Shown here: positions 41,027 through 49,305 of the stretch, in pieces
Layout: every line of letters starts with the position of its first letter
Numbering within the stretch: position 1 is the first letter of the stretch
NCBI GenBank assembly: GCA_024233515.1
Contig: JACKPO010000002.1
Span: 205,417 to 269,416, forward strand
Source of the DNA: Chlamydiales bacterium
Lineage (GTDB): Bacteria; Chlamydiota; Chlamydiia; Chlamydiales; Simkaniaceae
DNA length: 64,000 nt
Direction of reading: 5' to 3'
Notes under the pieces: generated by a model
Databases searched by the model: none
What the model saw: only the letters and a program-made list of their open reading frames with translations
Told to the model about the DNA's origin: nothing
Position numbers and translations under genes: made by a program

Positions 41027-42106
41027 TTATACGAGCTCACCTGAAATCACCTTAAGGAGGGAGAGGTGGAGGTCTGTTTCAACCCCTTCTGGGATTTGGG
41101 CGGATAGGTGTCCAGAAGGATCTTTTTTGAAAATATATTCGAACTCAAGGTGGAAGACTTTTAAATAGAGGGTGAGTTGCTTTTCTTCCCCTTGAGGCTT
41201 TTGCATTGTTTTATATTCTGTCCATAAAGAATAGGTGCGGCCTAAAAAGTTTATTGTGATCCCTGTGTTTTCAAGAAAGGAGAGGTTGCTTTTTTTTAAG
41301 AGGTTAGCAAGCGTTGGATAGTCACTTTCTAAAAGTGTGTGGTCTCTAATTCCAGGTGAGAGAATTGAGCGAAGAACTTTGAGGTGGAGATCTTCTTCTG
41401 CTCCCACAGGCACCAGAGTTGATCGTTTTCCAGCAGAGTCTTCAGAGAAAATATATTTGTACTCCATGAAATTTTCCCTCAAAGTGAGTACAAGCTGCTT
41501 TAGATTTCCGTTTTCTAGAGGGATCATATGAAACTCTGTCCAAACAGTATAATGGTACTTCTGATTATGGACCTCAACGCCCCGTTTTCCAAATTGAGAA
41601 AGGTTGGTTTCCTTGAGTAGCATAGCGAGGCCAGGATGGGTATTTTTTAAGAATTGGTAATCTCTGAAATTGGGGGGGAGTAAGATGTTTTGGTGGTTCC
41701 ATTGAGCAATAGCATCTTCTTCGAAAGGGCCCTCGTACTTTAGTGGGATCCAGGAATCAGTTGGATAAGCATTTTCGATGAAGTTGAATAAAAACGAGTA
41801 AAATACTGCATTGCTTGGAGATCGCTTTGTACAACTTGTGAATGCTTCGTGCCCTTTTGAATCACTGGTTATAGAATAAATGTAACAGTTTTCCTGGTTC
41901 ATAATCCGAAAGTAAAGGGTATGAATTTCGTGGGAACCGTAAGAGGGGATCTTTTCAGGGTGTGCTGTCACATTGTAAATCCGCCCTCTGTAGGAAAAGC
42001 AGCCCCCATGAACACCATAACTTATGATGGAGTGTTTTCCAAGCCACTCGTTGACTTGATAAAAACAAGAAAGGGATTGTTGAAAATTAGTTGGTGTCGT
42101 TTCCAT
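41027..42106 (-). CDS. Hypothetical protein with two tandem ~105-residue repeats
   Basis: A 359-residue protein with no signal peptide or membrane helix. Two adjacent units of about 105 residues, at roughly 140-250 and 251-357, are clearly homologous. Both have Leu-Leu-Lys-x-[Ser/Thr]-Asn-Leu-Ser, Trp-Thr-Glu-[Tyr/Phe], Gln-Leu-x-Leu-x-Leu, Glu-[Phe/Tyr]-[Glu/Lys]-Tyr-Ile-Phe, Ser-Ala-Gly or Pro-Ser-Gly, and Asp-Leu-His-Leu. The first 135 residues may hold a more diverged unit (Gly-Arg-Ile-Tyr-Asn-Val). No family is recognised. It is separate from its neighbours by 78 bases or more. Confidence 0.7.
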   Translation of the reverse strand: METTPTNFQQSLSCFYQVNEWLGKHSIISYGVHGGCFSYRGRIYNVTAHPEKIPSYGSHEIHTLYFRIMNQENCYIYSITSDSKGHEAFTSCTKRSPSNAVFYSFLFNFIENAYPTDSWIPLKYEGPFEEDAIAQWNHQNILLPPNFRDYQFLKNTHPGLAMLLKETNLSQFGKRGVEVHNQKYHYTVWTEFHMIPLENGNLKQLVLTLRENFMEYKYIFSEDSAGKRSTLVPVGAEEDLHLKVLRSILSPGIRDHTLLESDYPTLANLLKKSNLSFLENTGITINFLGRTYSLWTEYKTMQKPQGEEKQLTLYLKVFHLEFEYIFKKDPSGHLSAQIPEGVETDLHLSLLKVISGELV

Positions 42107-42183
42107 TGGTTAATCCTTCTCGATATGTGAATAGGGAGTCTTTTTCCCAAAAATTGACAAGAAGGATAGCATAACTTTTCTTT

Positions 42184-44400
42184 TTAGGCAAAGGTAGAGA
42201 TGGGATCGATGTCGATAAGCAAGCGGATTGAGCGGGGGAGGTTTTGCTCTTGGCGTGTTTGATCAAGTAGTGAGGAGAGGAGAAGAATGTTTTTTCCTTT
42301 GATAAGGAGCTTAAAGCGGAAGTTGTCTTTGATTTTAGCGTAGCCGGAGGGAATGACGGGATAGAGGGTAAAAGAGGGAGGCAGTTTTTTAAGAAGGGCG
42401 ACGTAGAAAGAGTCAGCGACATGTTTCACATGGGATTCATTTTTTCCAGAGAAAATCAATTTAGCAAGGCGAGAGAAGGGGGGAAACTCAAACATTTCCC
42501 GAGCTTCTAGTTCTTCGTTAAAGAAGGTGAGATAATCTTCTGTTGAGGCGTGGTGGAAGATAGGATGTCCTTTGAGGGAAGTTTGGATGATCACTTCTCC
42601 TTTTAGATCGCCACGTCCTGAACGTCCTGAGACTTGGGTAAGGAGTTGAAAGACATTTTCTGAGGCGCGGAAGTCGGGGAGATTTAGGGCCCCATCTGAG
42701 TTAAGGACCCCAACAAGGGTGACGGCGGGGAAGTGGAGTCCTTTGGCGATCATTTGTGTTCCGATCAGAACATCGGCTTTTCCCGATTTGAATTGTTTGA
42801 AGAGGAGGTCGTGAGATCCTTTATGGCGGGTGGTATCGGCATCCATCCGGAGGGTGCGGATGTCGGGGAATAGAGCGTGGAGGGTTCGCTCCACCTGTTC
42901 TGTTCCTACGCCTTTAAAGTTGAGGGTAGCGACCCCTTTGCAGGTGGGGCAGACCGTAGGGGGAGGGGCGATGACATAGTTGCAGAGGTGGCAAGCGAGG
43001 TGGTTGGTTTTTTTGTGGAAAGTGAGACTGACCGAGCAGTGAGGACACTTCACACTTTCGCCGCACCCGGCGCACATTTGGAACGTGTGGTATCCCCGCC
43101 TGTTAAGAAAGAGGAGAACTTGTTCTCCCTTACTTAGGCGATCTTTGATGCCGTCGATGAGATCGGAGCAGAAGAGGGTAAATCCTTCTGACTTTTGATA
43201 TTCAGTTTTCATGTCGATAATCTTGACTTTTGGAAGAGAGGCATCGGTAGCGCGCGCTTTCAAAGTACTTAGCAGATACTTTCCACTTTTAGCATTCGCA
43301 TAACTTTCGAGGGCAGGAGTTGCACTTCCCAGCACGACAGTGGCATTCGACATTTTTCCCCGCATGATTGCGACATCACGCGCATGATAACAAGGCTCCT
43401 CTTCCGTTTGTTTGTAAGAAGATTCCTGTTCTTCATCGACAATGATCAATCCCAAGTTTTTCACGGGGCTGAAAATGGCCGAGCGGGCTCCGACGACGAT
43501 TTTAATCTCTCCTTTGCGGATCCCATGCCAAATATCGAACCGCTCTCCATCGCTGAGACGGTGATGGAGGATCCCCATCTTTTCGGTAAAGCGCGATTTG
43601 AGTCGTTCGATCGTTTGAGAGGTGAGGGCAATTTCAGGAACGAGGAGAATGACACCTAATCCCTGCTCCCTTGCTTCAGCAATTGCTTGCATGTAGACCT
43701 CAGTTTTTCCACTTCCTGTCACTCCATGAATCAAATGGGTTGTAAACGTATTCAAATGAGAGGTGATTTTCTCAAGAGCCTCTTGCTGCTCTTGATTGAG
43801 TTTTTTAGGTTTTGTCGGAAAAAACTCCATCTCTTCTAAAGGAGAGCGGTCAATCTGCAACGGCTCGACAGAAAGGACCTTTTCTTTTTCTAAAGAGGTC
43901 ACGGGACTTTTTGAGGTTCCTGCAAATTCCAAAAGTTCGGTGAGTAAAATCCCTTTCGGTTTTTTAAGGAGGACATCAAGGATTTTGGCTTGAGAAGGGT
44001 GTTTATCGCGAAGGGAAATAGCAAGTTCTGAGGTTTGTTTGGGGGGCATCAGGCGGCGGACAAAAAGCTGCGTTTTTTCTTGGACCTCTTTACGGATGGT
44101 GGCGGGCAAAAGAACTTTCAAAACGCGGCGGAAAGAGGTGCAATAGTAACGGGACATCCATTCGGCAAGTGCAAAAAGATCAGGACCAATCAGCGCCTCT
44201 TCAGAGAGAACCTCTCGAATAGATTGGACTTTGCTGACTGACGGTTTTTCCTTTAATGCAACGACTGTCCCTTTTCTCAGAGAGTTTTGGACAGGAACCA
44301 GGACGCGAGAACCGACATGAACGGGAGCATCCAATGCATAATCGAGGGGTTGATCAAGTCCTTTATCTAAGATAACGGCAGCATACAAGTGTTTATTCAT
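42184..44400 (-). CDS. priA: Primosomal protein N' (replication restart helicase)
   Basis: PriA loads the replicative helicase at collapsed forks. The 738-residue protein has an N-terminal DNA-binding domain and Walker A Gly-Val-Thr-Gly-Ser-Gly-Lys-Thr-Glu (about residues 230-238). Its DEAH-type box is Asp-Glu-Glu-Gln, and a cluster of zinc-binding cysteines (four CxxC pairs) interrupts the helicase core. Helicase motifs Gly-Thr-Gln-Met-Ile-Ala-Lys-Gly and Gln-Val-Ser-Gly-Arg-Ser-Gly-Arg follow. ATG 44400 lies inside the last codons of the upstream ATPase gene (ATGAATAA overlap), so priA is translationally coupled to it. Confidence 0.96.
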   Translation of the reverse strand: MNKHLYAAVILDKGLDQPLDYALDAPVHVGSRVLVPVQNSLRKGTVVALKEKPSVSKVQSIREVLSEEALIGPDLFALAEWMSRYYCTSFRRVLKVLLPATIRKEVQEKTQLFVRRLMPPKQTSELAISLRDKHPSQAKILDVLLKKPKGILLTELLEFAGTSKSPVTSLEKEKVLSVEPLQIDRSPLEEMEFFPTKPKKLNQEQQEALEKITSHLNTFTTHLIHGVTGSGKTEVYMQAIAEAREQGLGVILLVPEIALTSQTIERLKSRFTEKMGILHHRLSDGERFDIWHGIRKGEIKIVVGARSAIFSPVKNLGLIIVDEEQESSYKQTEEEPCYHARDVAIMRGKMSNATVVLGSATPALESYANAKSGKYLLSTLKARATDASLPKVKIIDMKTEYQKSEGFTLFCSDLIDGIKDRLSKGEQVLLFLNRRGYHTFQMCAGCGESVKCPHCSVSLTFHKKTNHLACHLCNYVIAPPPTVCPTCKGVATLNFKGVGTEQVERTLHALFPDIRTLRMDADTTRHKGSHDLLFKQFKSGKADVLIGTQMIAKGLHFPAVTLVGVLNSDGALNLPDFRASENVFQLLTQVSGRSGRGDLKGEVIIQTSLKGHPIFHHASTEDYLTFFNEELEAREMFEFPPFSRLAKLIFSGKNESHVKHVADSFYVALLKKLPPSFTLYPVIPSGYAKIKDNFRFKLLIKGKNILLLSSLLDQTRQEQNLPRSIRLLIDIDPISTFA

Positions 44401-45523
44401 GACTGACCTCTTCAAAGGTCACGCGAAGCCAGATCGCAAATAAAGGATCATCGAAAATAACAGTGCCTTTACCGGTCCCTTCCTCATCTAAAATCCCTTT
44501 TGATTTAAGGGCTTTGATAGAAGAATATAGAGCGGGGGCATTGGGGATTTCAAACCGATCTAAGAGTTCTTTTGAAAAGATTTGTTTTTGTTTGATTGCA
44601 GCAAGGCGTAGCACCCTTTGTTGAAGCTGAGAAAGGGTATTAAGAAGAGTTTGGTATGCGTAAGCATTTTGTTGGACAACGTTTCGGAGTGTTTCTTCAA
44701 CGCTTTTTTTATTTACGATCTTAACCCCTGAAGCAACGAGATGGAAGCAAATCATTTGAACATAGTTTGGTGTTTCTTGAACTATTTTTTTTAAGTACTC
44801 AATTGCAGTGCGATCAGCCTTGACGCCAGTTTGCTTGAATCGATCGATAATCCATGTGACGAACTCCTCTCCAAAGGCAGGGAAATCGATCATTTGGCAC
44901 GAGCGATAAAGAGGTCGTGCAGGGTTGTTAAGCATGTCTGAAATAATTCCCTTGCGAGAGCCTGTGAATAAGAATGAAGTGTTTCGGAGTTGTTGCATAT
45001 GTGTGCGTAGCGTGGCTTCGAGCCAGCCATCATCGTTAAGGTCGGTGATCTTTTGAAATTCATCAATCACAAGGAGGACATGCTTACCCAAGTTTTTTAT
45101 CTCAGAAAGGACATCTTGAATCATTTCCTTAACATCTTTATCTGTAGCTTTACTTAAAGAGAGTCCAAAAGATGTTTGACCAGAAAGGTGATCAATATCT
45201 GCAGAAAGTTTGGGGCGGTGGTCAGCAAGCCACTCTTTTCCTGCCTTCAACCAATGTTTTTTTGCCTTTAAAGCTCTTAAGAATTGTTGAAGAAAGTCTC
45301 TGTGCGATGTGATGTTAAATATATCAACGAAAAGAACTGTATAACCACTTTTTTCCATTTTCCGATTGAGGTTGAAAACAAAAGAGGTTTTTCCAAATCG
45401 CCTGGGACCAATCAAAACGACATGGATTCGATTCGTAATAAACTGCATGACAGTAGAATCTAAGTCTACGTGCTCTAAGTAAAATTCTCCTTCGACAGGA
45501 TCGCCAAATTTAAAAGGGTTCAT
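44393..45523 (-). CDS. Archaeal-type (PF01637-like) AAA ATPase
   Basis: A 376-residue ATPase of the type with one AAA domain and a C-terminal winged helix. Walker A is Gly-Pro-Arg-Arg-Phe-Gly-Lys-Thr-Ser (residues 39-47), Walker B is Leu-Leu-Val-Ile-Asp-Glu-Phe-Gln, and the sensor is Leu-Phe-Thr-Gly-Ser-Arg-Lys-Gly. The C terminus ends with Phe-Asp-Asp-Pro-Leu-Phe-Ala-Ile-Trp-Leu-Arg, the usual end of this family. It differs from the AAA_14/DUF4143 proteins elsewhere in the window in having no nuclease-like motif. It overlaps priA by 8 bases. Function unknown. Confidence 0.82.
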   Translation of the reverse strand: MNPFKFGDPVEGEFYLEHVDLDSTVMQFITNRIHVVLIGPRRFGKTSFVFNLNRKMEKSGYTVLFVDIFNITSHRDFLQQFLRALKAKKHWLKAGKEWLADHRPKLSADIDHLSGQTSFGLSLSKATDKDVKEMIQDVLSEIKNLGKHVLLVIDEFQKITDLNDDGWLEATLRTHMQQLRNTSFLFTGSRKGIISDMLNNPARPLYRSCQMIDFPAFGEEFVTWIIDRFKQTGVKADRTAIEYLKKIVQETPNYVQMICFHLVASGVKIVNKKSVEETLRNVVQQNAYAYQTLLNTLSQLQQRVLRLAAIKQKQIFSKELLDRFEIPNAPALYSSIKALKSKGILDEEGTGKGTVIFDDPLFAIWLRVTFEEVSHE

Positions 45524-45642
45524 ATCGCATCCTCCGCTCTCTAATTTTTAACAAAACACTTAAATATTGGCAACCGGAAAAAGTGGACCGCATCACTACG
45601 TAATTTAAAGGAAGAATTGCATTCTATTTATATATAAACTGT

Positions 45643-46362
45643 TTATAATGAATTAATTGTGTTGCATATGACGTTCCAGAGGGACCGTTTAAGGTAAGGG
45701 TCTTTAAAGTAGAGGGAGAGATCGGGAAGGAGAAGGAGGGGGATATTCCCGAGCTTCCGGATCTTTTGCTGCGGCGTTTCTTGATAAAAGGGGAGGAGCT
45801 CTTTGTTTCCAAAAATGAAAAGGTCGGGAGCGATGATCAGTTTGAGCCCATCAGACTCCAAAAAGTCGTCCCATTTTTTCCCTGTGGTGATCTCGACGAG
45901 GCGGCACGATCCATAGACAGTGTCAATCGCCTTGGCAATTTTTTCGACAAACTTTCGGTATTGCGATCCCTGAAACAAGATCGGAATCGCGGGGGTACCC
46001 CGTTTTTCCTTCCACGCTTCTTTGATCCGCTTCGCTTTATAATCGCTGAGGGGTTTGTCATGCAAATAAAGTTCTGGTGCAATCTCGCGGAGGATTTTCC
46101 GGACTCCTTCAGTGGATTCAGGAGGCGGAGATTTGGGAATCTCCACATCGAACACCCCTTTCTTTAAGGCAGGTTTGGAAGAAGGAGGAGGAGGTGTTAT
46201 GACCGGAGCAGGTTTTGGTGGAGGAGGCGATGCTTTAGGTTGTAGCTTCGGAGGAGAAGGAAGAATCACTTTTGGCACAGTCACTTCTTCCCTTTTGGGA
46301 AGAAGGTCTCTAATGTGAGTCAACGTGTCATTGACAAGAGAAAGGTAAGTTTCGTGGTTCAT
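45643..46362 (-). CDS. Hypothetical protein with proline-rich N-terminal region
   Basis: A 239-residue soluble protein. Residues about 30-90 are Pro/Lys-rich and probably disordered. The C-terminal 150 residues form a folded domain with several hydrophobic strands (Leu-Lys-Leu-Ile-Ile-Ala-Pro, Leu-Leu-Leu-Leu-Pro). The gene upstream of priA in Chlamydia is also an uncharacterised chlamydial protein, and this may be its equivalent, but I cannot confirm it. I choose ATG 46362; an in-frame ATG 18 bases upstream (46380) exists. Confidence 0.65.
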   Translation of the reverse strand: MNHETYLSLVNDTLTHIRDLLPKREEVTVPKVILPSPPKLQPKASPPPPKPAPVITPPPPSSKPALKKGVFDVEIPKSPPPESTEGVRKILREIAPELYLHDKPLSDYKAKRIKEAWKEKRGTPAIPILFQGSQYRKFVEKIAKAIDTVYGSCRLVEITTGKKWDDFLESDGLKLIIAPDLFIFGNKELLPFYQETPQQKIRKLGNIPLLLLPDLSLYFKDPYLKRSLWNVICNTINSL

Positions 46363-46402
46363 CCCCTCATTAAAGCACAACTTCCTATATTGGAAAAGAG
46401 CT

Positions 46403-46486
46403 CATCGCGCCATGGTCGCCCCGCTCCAGGCAAAAAATTTGCGTGGGGCCACCTTGCCAAATTCCCAACTTTTGAATCGTGTTAGC
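46403..46486. repeat. Palindromic repeat family, copy D (right half only)
   Basis: About 84 bases match the right half of copies B and C (GCTCCAGGCAAAAAATTT through CCAACTTTTGAATC). The left half and the final GGTATA end are missing. It lies upstream of the proline-rich protein gene and 30 bases before IS982 remnant 2. Confidence 0.8.
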
Positions 46487-46515
46487 CATTGGGCGTTAGA
46501 GATGAAAACCCTTTG

Positions 46516-47079
46516 AACCCCGGAGTGCTACTTATTTTTCTCTTTAGCGCTGCATAAATAGGTGAGATTTTTTGCATGCGAAGCGCATGGGCAGCTCTTC
46601 AGAGCTGTTCAAGCTTCGATGTAAAGAAGATTGCCTATTTATGCAGATGATAAAGAGAACATCGGTTTTAAAAACCAAAAAATCTAAAAAGTTAACCGTT
46701 AATAGCTTCCCTGTTAAGGTGCTATTTTTTATTCTTGCGATAACAGTGAGATATGCACTAGAGGGTGTCGTCAAAAGATGGTCAATAAAGAAGGCCTTCT
46801 CTGTGAGGAAAGTTCAAGGCGTCCGATGCAGAGAGCCCAAGTGGGCTCTTGAAGGAGGACAACGATGAAATTTTCCACAGGGAGGACTTAAGGATTGACC
46901 ATCTTTTGACGACACCCTCTAAAGAAAGCCTAACTTAGCACTACATAGGTAAATAGAATTAACGCATCTACTTCGCTTCGCCCCAACGCTCACGGTGAAA
47001 TCACCTTAGCTCGGCGCTCATCTTGTATCTACGTCAATTCTATTTGCCTATGCAGCGAAATAAGAAGCACTCCGGGGTT
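46516..47079. mobile_element. IS982-family remnant 2, carrying a nested MITE
   Basis: A 564-bp segment whose outer ends match remnant 1 (AACCCCGGAGTGCTACTTAT left; CTCCGGGGTT right). Relative to remnant 1, almost all of the transposase core is deleted: the codons for Ser-Phe-Pro-Val join directly to those for Lys-Val-Leu-Phe-Phe. A 159-bp MITE is inserted at 46761-46919. The right-hand palindromic part with TCTACTTCGCTTCGCCC is shared with remnant 1. Its right end supplies the last codons of the ATPase gene ending at 47040. Confidence 0.82.
46761..46919. mobile_element. MITE with 26-bp perfect terminal repeats and TA duplication
   Basis: A 159-bp element with perfect 26-bp inverted ends beginning GAGGGTGTCGTCAAAAGATG. 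It is flanked by TA on both sides (46759-46760 and 46920-46921). The empty site is seen in remnant 1, where CACTAAAGAA (37097-37106) is uninterrupted. The centre is a GAGCCCA/TGGGCTC hairpin and the whole is an imperfect palindrome. No coding capacity. A TA duplication fits IS630/Tc1-type or some IS5-type transposases; its ends differ from those of the IS630 element at 34783-35918. Confidence 0.9.
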
Positions 47080-48251
47080 GAAGTTGTTTGTGTAAGGCTT
47101 TTCCAACTTAAGACTGTTCCGCTTGACCGTTTCTGGTTATCGTCTCCTCCATAGAAAAGGTAGCTATTATCTGGAGAAGAGCCCGAAAGCTCATTGAAAA
47201 AATTTAAGTTCGAAAAGAAATCTTGGTTGATCGTTTTTCCAGATTTAATCTCGATGGGAATCAGATTTTGCCCTTGTTCAATCAAGCAATCGATTTCGTG
47301 CCCATGTTTATCGCGCCAGAAGTAGAGGGAAGGGCGCTCTCCAATATTATAATGAGATTTTATGATCTCTGAAATGATAAAAGATTCAAAAATTCCTCCA
47401 CGGAGGTAATGGGTCGAAAGTTGGGTAGGAGATTTAATACCTAAGAGGTGACATAGGAGTCCGGTATCGTAAAAGTAAAGCTTAGAAGACTTAACTAACC
47501 GTTTATTGAAATTTTTGTAATGAGGAGGGAGTTGAAAAGCGATAAAGCTTGCCTCAAGGATATTAATCCAAGCTTTAACGGTATTATGGGATATGCCACA
47601 GTCGTTTCCGATTGATGTTAGGTCAAGGAGCTGTCCACATCGAGCTGCACACATTTTCATAAAGTTTTGAAATGTCCCCAGGTCATGAACATTTGTGATA
47701 GCGCGAAGATCTCTTTCGACATAGGTTTGAACGTAGTTTGTATACCAGTCATTCGGAGATATTTCTCTAGTATATAAGGAGGGGTAACACCCTTTGAAGA
47801 GGAGTTCTTCTAAAGGAGGAATTTTTTCTATTTCTCCAAGACTAAGAGGGAGAAGGTGGAGCATTCCTACTCTCCCTGCAAGAGACTGGGTAATTTTTTC
47901 CAGAAGGAGAAAGTGCTGAGACCCTGATAAGATAAACTGCCCAGGGATTTGATCCTCATCGACAACTCCTTGCAAGTAGGAGAAAAGCTCTGGCACTTGT
48001 TGAACCTCATCGAGGATGACCTTTTGACGGTACTCTTTCAGAAAACCTCTTGGATCTTCGCGCGCATAACTTCGCATGTCAAGGTCTTCCAAAGAGACGT
48101 AAGCATAGTCTTTTCCGAAAAGGTCTTTAATGAGGGTGCTTTTTCCCGATTGTCTAGGTCCGGTGATGGCAACGATCGGAAAACCTTTTGCGAGCTTAAG
48201 GATGATCTTTGCAATTTTTCTTGGGATCATAGGTTTTTTCCTTTCCTTCAT
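47040..48251 (-). CDS. AAA_14/DUF4143 ATPase with nuclease-like C terminus (copy 4)
   Basis: A 403-residue family member. Walker A is Gly-Pro-Arg-Gln-Ser-Gly-Lys-Ser-Thr (about residues 31-39), Walker B is Val-Ile-Leu-Asp-Glu-Val-Gln, and the sensor is Leu-Ser-Gly-Ser-Gln. The family run Gly-x-Tyr-Pro-x-Leu and Tyr-x3-Tyr-Val-Glu-Arg-Asp-Leu is present, as is Tyr-Phe-Tyr-Asp-Thr-Gly-Leu. The nuclease-like motif is His-Glu-Ile-Asp-x10-Ile-Glu-Ile-Lys. The last 13 residues or so are encoded by the end of IS982 remnant 2, so the native C terminus was replaced. It is most similar by eye to copy 5 at 57455. An ATG at 48230 is an alternative start with a better ribosome site. A 35-bp dyad lies just upstream. 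Confidence 0.85.
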   Translation of the reverse strand: MKERKKPMIPRKIAKIILKLAKGFPIVAITGPRQSGKSTLIKDLFGKDYAYVSLEDLDMRSYAREDPRGFLKEYRQKVILDEVQQVPELFSYLQGVVDEDQIPGQFILSGSQHFLLLEKITQSLAGRVGMLHLLPLSLGEIEKIPPLEELLFKGCYPSLYTREISPNDWYTNYVQTYVERDLRAITNVHDLGTFQNFMKMCAARCGQLLDLTSIGNDCGISHNTVKAWINILEASFIAFQLPPHYKNFNKRLVKSSKLYFYDTGLLCHLLGIKSPTQLSTHYLRGGIFESFIISEIIKSHYNIGERPSLYFWRDKHGHEIDCLIEQGQNLIPIEIKSGKTINQDFFSNLNFFNELSGSSPDNSYLFYGGDDNQKRSSGTVLSWKSLTQTTSTPECFLFRCIGK

Positions 48252-48263
48252 TTTATCTCAGAA

Positions 48264-48298
48264 TGGACAATTTGTAAATTGAATTTCCAAATTGTCCA
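48264..48298. promoter_or_regulatory. 35-bp near-perfect dyad upstream of the ATPase
   Basis: TGGACAATTTG (48264-48274) and CAAATTGTCCA (48288-48298) are perfect 11-bp arms. Between them AAATT-G-AATTT is also symmetric about the same centre (48281), leaving one mismatched pair in the whole 35 bp. It lies 13 bases before ATG 48251, in the gap between ftsY's end and the ATPase. This is a strong candidate for a repressor-binding site, possibly autoregulatory. Confidence 0.7.
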
Positions 48299-48342
48299 AA
48301 ACGCTCGAGAGAAATATTTATAATCTGCTTAATATTAGCCTA

Positions 48343-49251
48343 TTAAGAGAAAAGAGCATCGATATAGGGCTCTGGGGAGAAGGGGAGGAAGTCGTCCGAT
48401 CCTTCGCCGATCCCGATGTAGCGGATGGGAATTCCCATCTGGTGATAGATGGAGAGGATGATCCCTCCTTTGGCAGAGCCATCGAGTTTGGTGAGGATGA
48501 GACCGGTAAGGGGGGTGAACTCGTTAAAGATTTTTGCTTGGTCGAGGGCGTTTTGTCCAGTCGTTGCATCGAGAACGAGGTAGATCTCATGCGGCGCCTC
48601 GGGAACGACCTTTTCAGTGACCCGTTTGATTTTTTCCAGTTCACCCATCAAGTCGGTTTTCGATTGAAGGCGGCCAGCGGTATCGGCGATGACAACGTCA
48701 TGGCCGCGCGCTTTGGCAGCCGAGAGGGCATCGAAGATGACTGCAGAAGGATCGCCGCCTGGTTTTCCCTTGATGCAGTCGAGCTTAAGCCTTTCGGACC
48801 AGGTCACCAGTTGATCGATCGCAGCGGCGCGGAAGGTATCGCCAGCAGCGAGCATCACTTTTTTCCCATCCTGCTTATAAAGACTGGCGAGTTTTGCACA
48901 TGAGGTGGTCTTTCCACTTCCGTTGACACCGACAACAAGGATCACTTTGGGGGAGGTGGTCGGTTTTTTTCCTTCAACATGGGGTGGCTTATGTAAGATG
49001 TCTTCAGCGTGGGCTTTCATCGCATCGATCGGATGGTTATATTTTTTCCCGTACGAGCGAACATACTCCACAAACTCAGTGGCTAACGTGGAGCCGAGGT
49101 CGGCCTCATAAAGGATCTGCTCCAGTTGATCGAGGGTTTCTTCATCAAGAGGACCTTTAAAGAGGGTCCGGATCTTATCGCCAAGCATCGAGCGGGTCTT
49201 CGAAAATGCTTTTCGAATTTTGTTAAACCCTGACTTTAAAAGACCAAACAT
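48343..49251 (-). CDS. ftsY: Signal recognition particle receptor FtsY
   Basis: FtsY is the membrane-associated SRP receptor GTPase that docks ribosome-nascent chain complexes at SecYEG. The 302-residue protein has the helical N domain followed by the G domain. The latter has [21 protein letters not shown] and [10 protein letters not shown]. There is no acidic A domain, only a short amphipathic start, as in other chlamydiae. I start at ATG 49251 (or the adjacent 49254); upstream codons to 49326 would overlap the divergent sucC. Confidence 0.95.
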   Translation of the reverse strand: MFGLLKSGFNKIRKAFSKTRSMLGDKIRTLFKGPLDEETLDQLEQILYEADLGSTLATEFVEYVRSYGKKYNHPIDAMKAHAEDILHKPPHVEGKKPTTSPKVILVVGVNGSGKTTSCAKLASLYKQDGKKVMLAAGDTFRAAAIDQLVTWSERLKLDCIKGKPGGDPSAVIFDALSAAKARGHDVVIADTAGRLQSKTDLMGELEKIKRVTEKVVPEAPHEIYLVLDATTGQNALDQAKIFNEFTPLTGLILTKLDGSAKGGIILSIYHQMGIPIRYIGIGEGSDDFLPFSPEPYIDALFS

Positions 49252-49305
49252 CATTGCCTCAGATTTTCTATTGATCGGAAATGGATCGTACCACATATAG
49301 GAATT

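Noticed and set aside
15896..46486. CRISPR array interpretation of the dispersed 164-bp repeats
   Set aside because: Copies are more than 10 kb apart, palindromic and without regular spacers; no cas genes are present.
46572..46868. 98-codon plus-strand frame in IS982 remnant 2
   Set aside because: It is a chance join of a deleted transposase and the inserted MITE.
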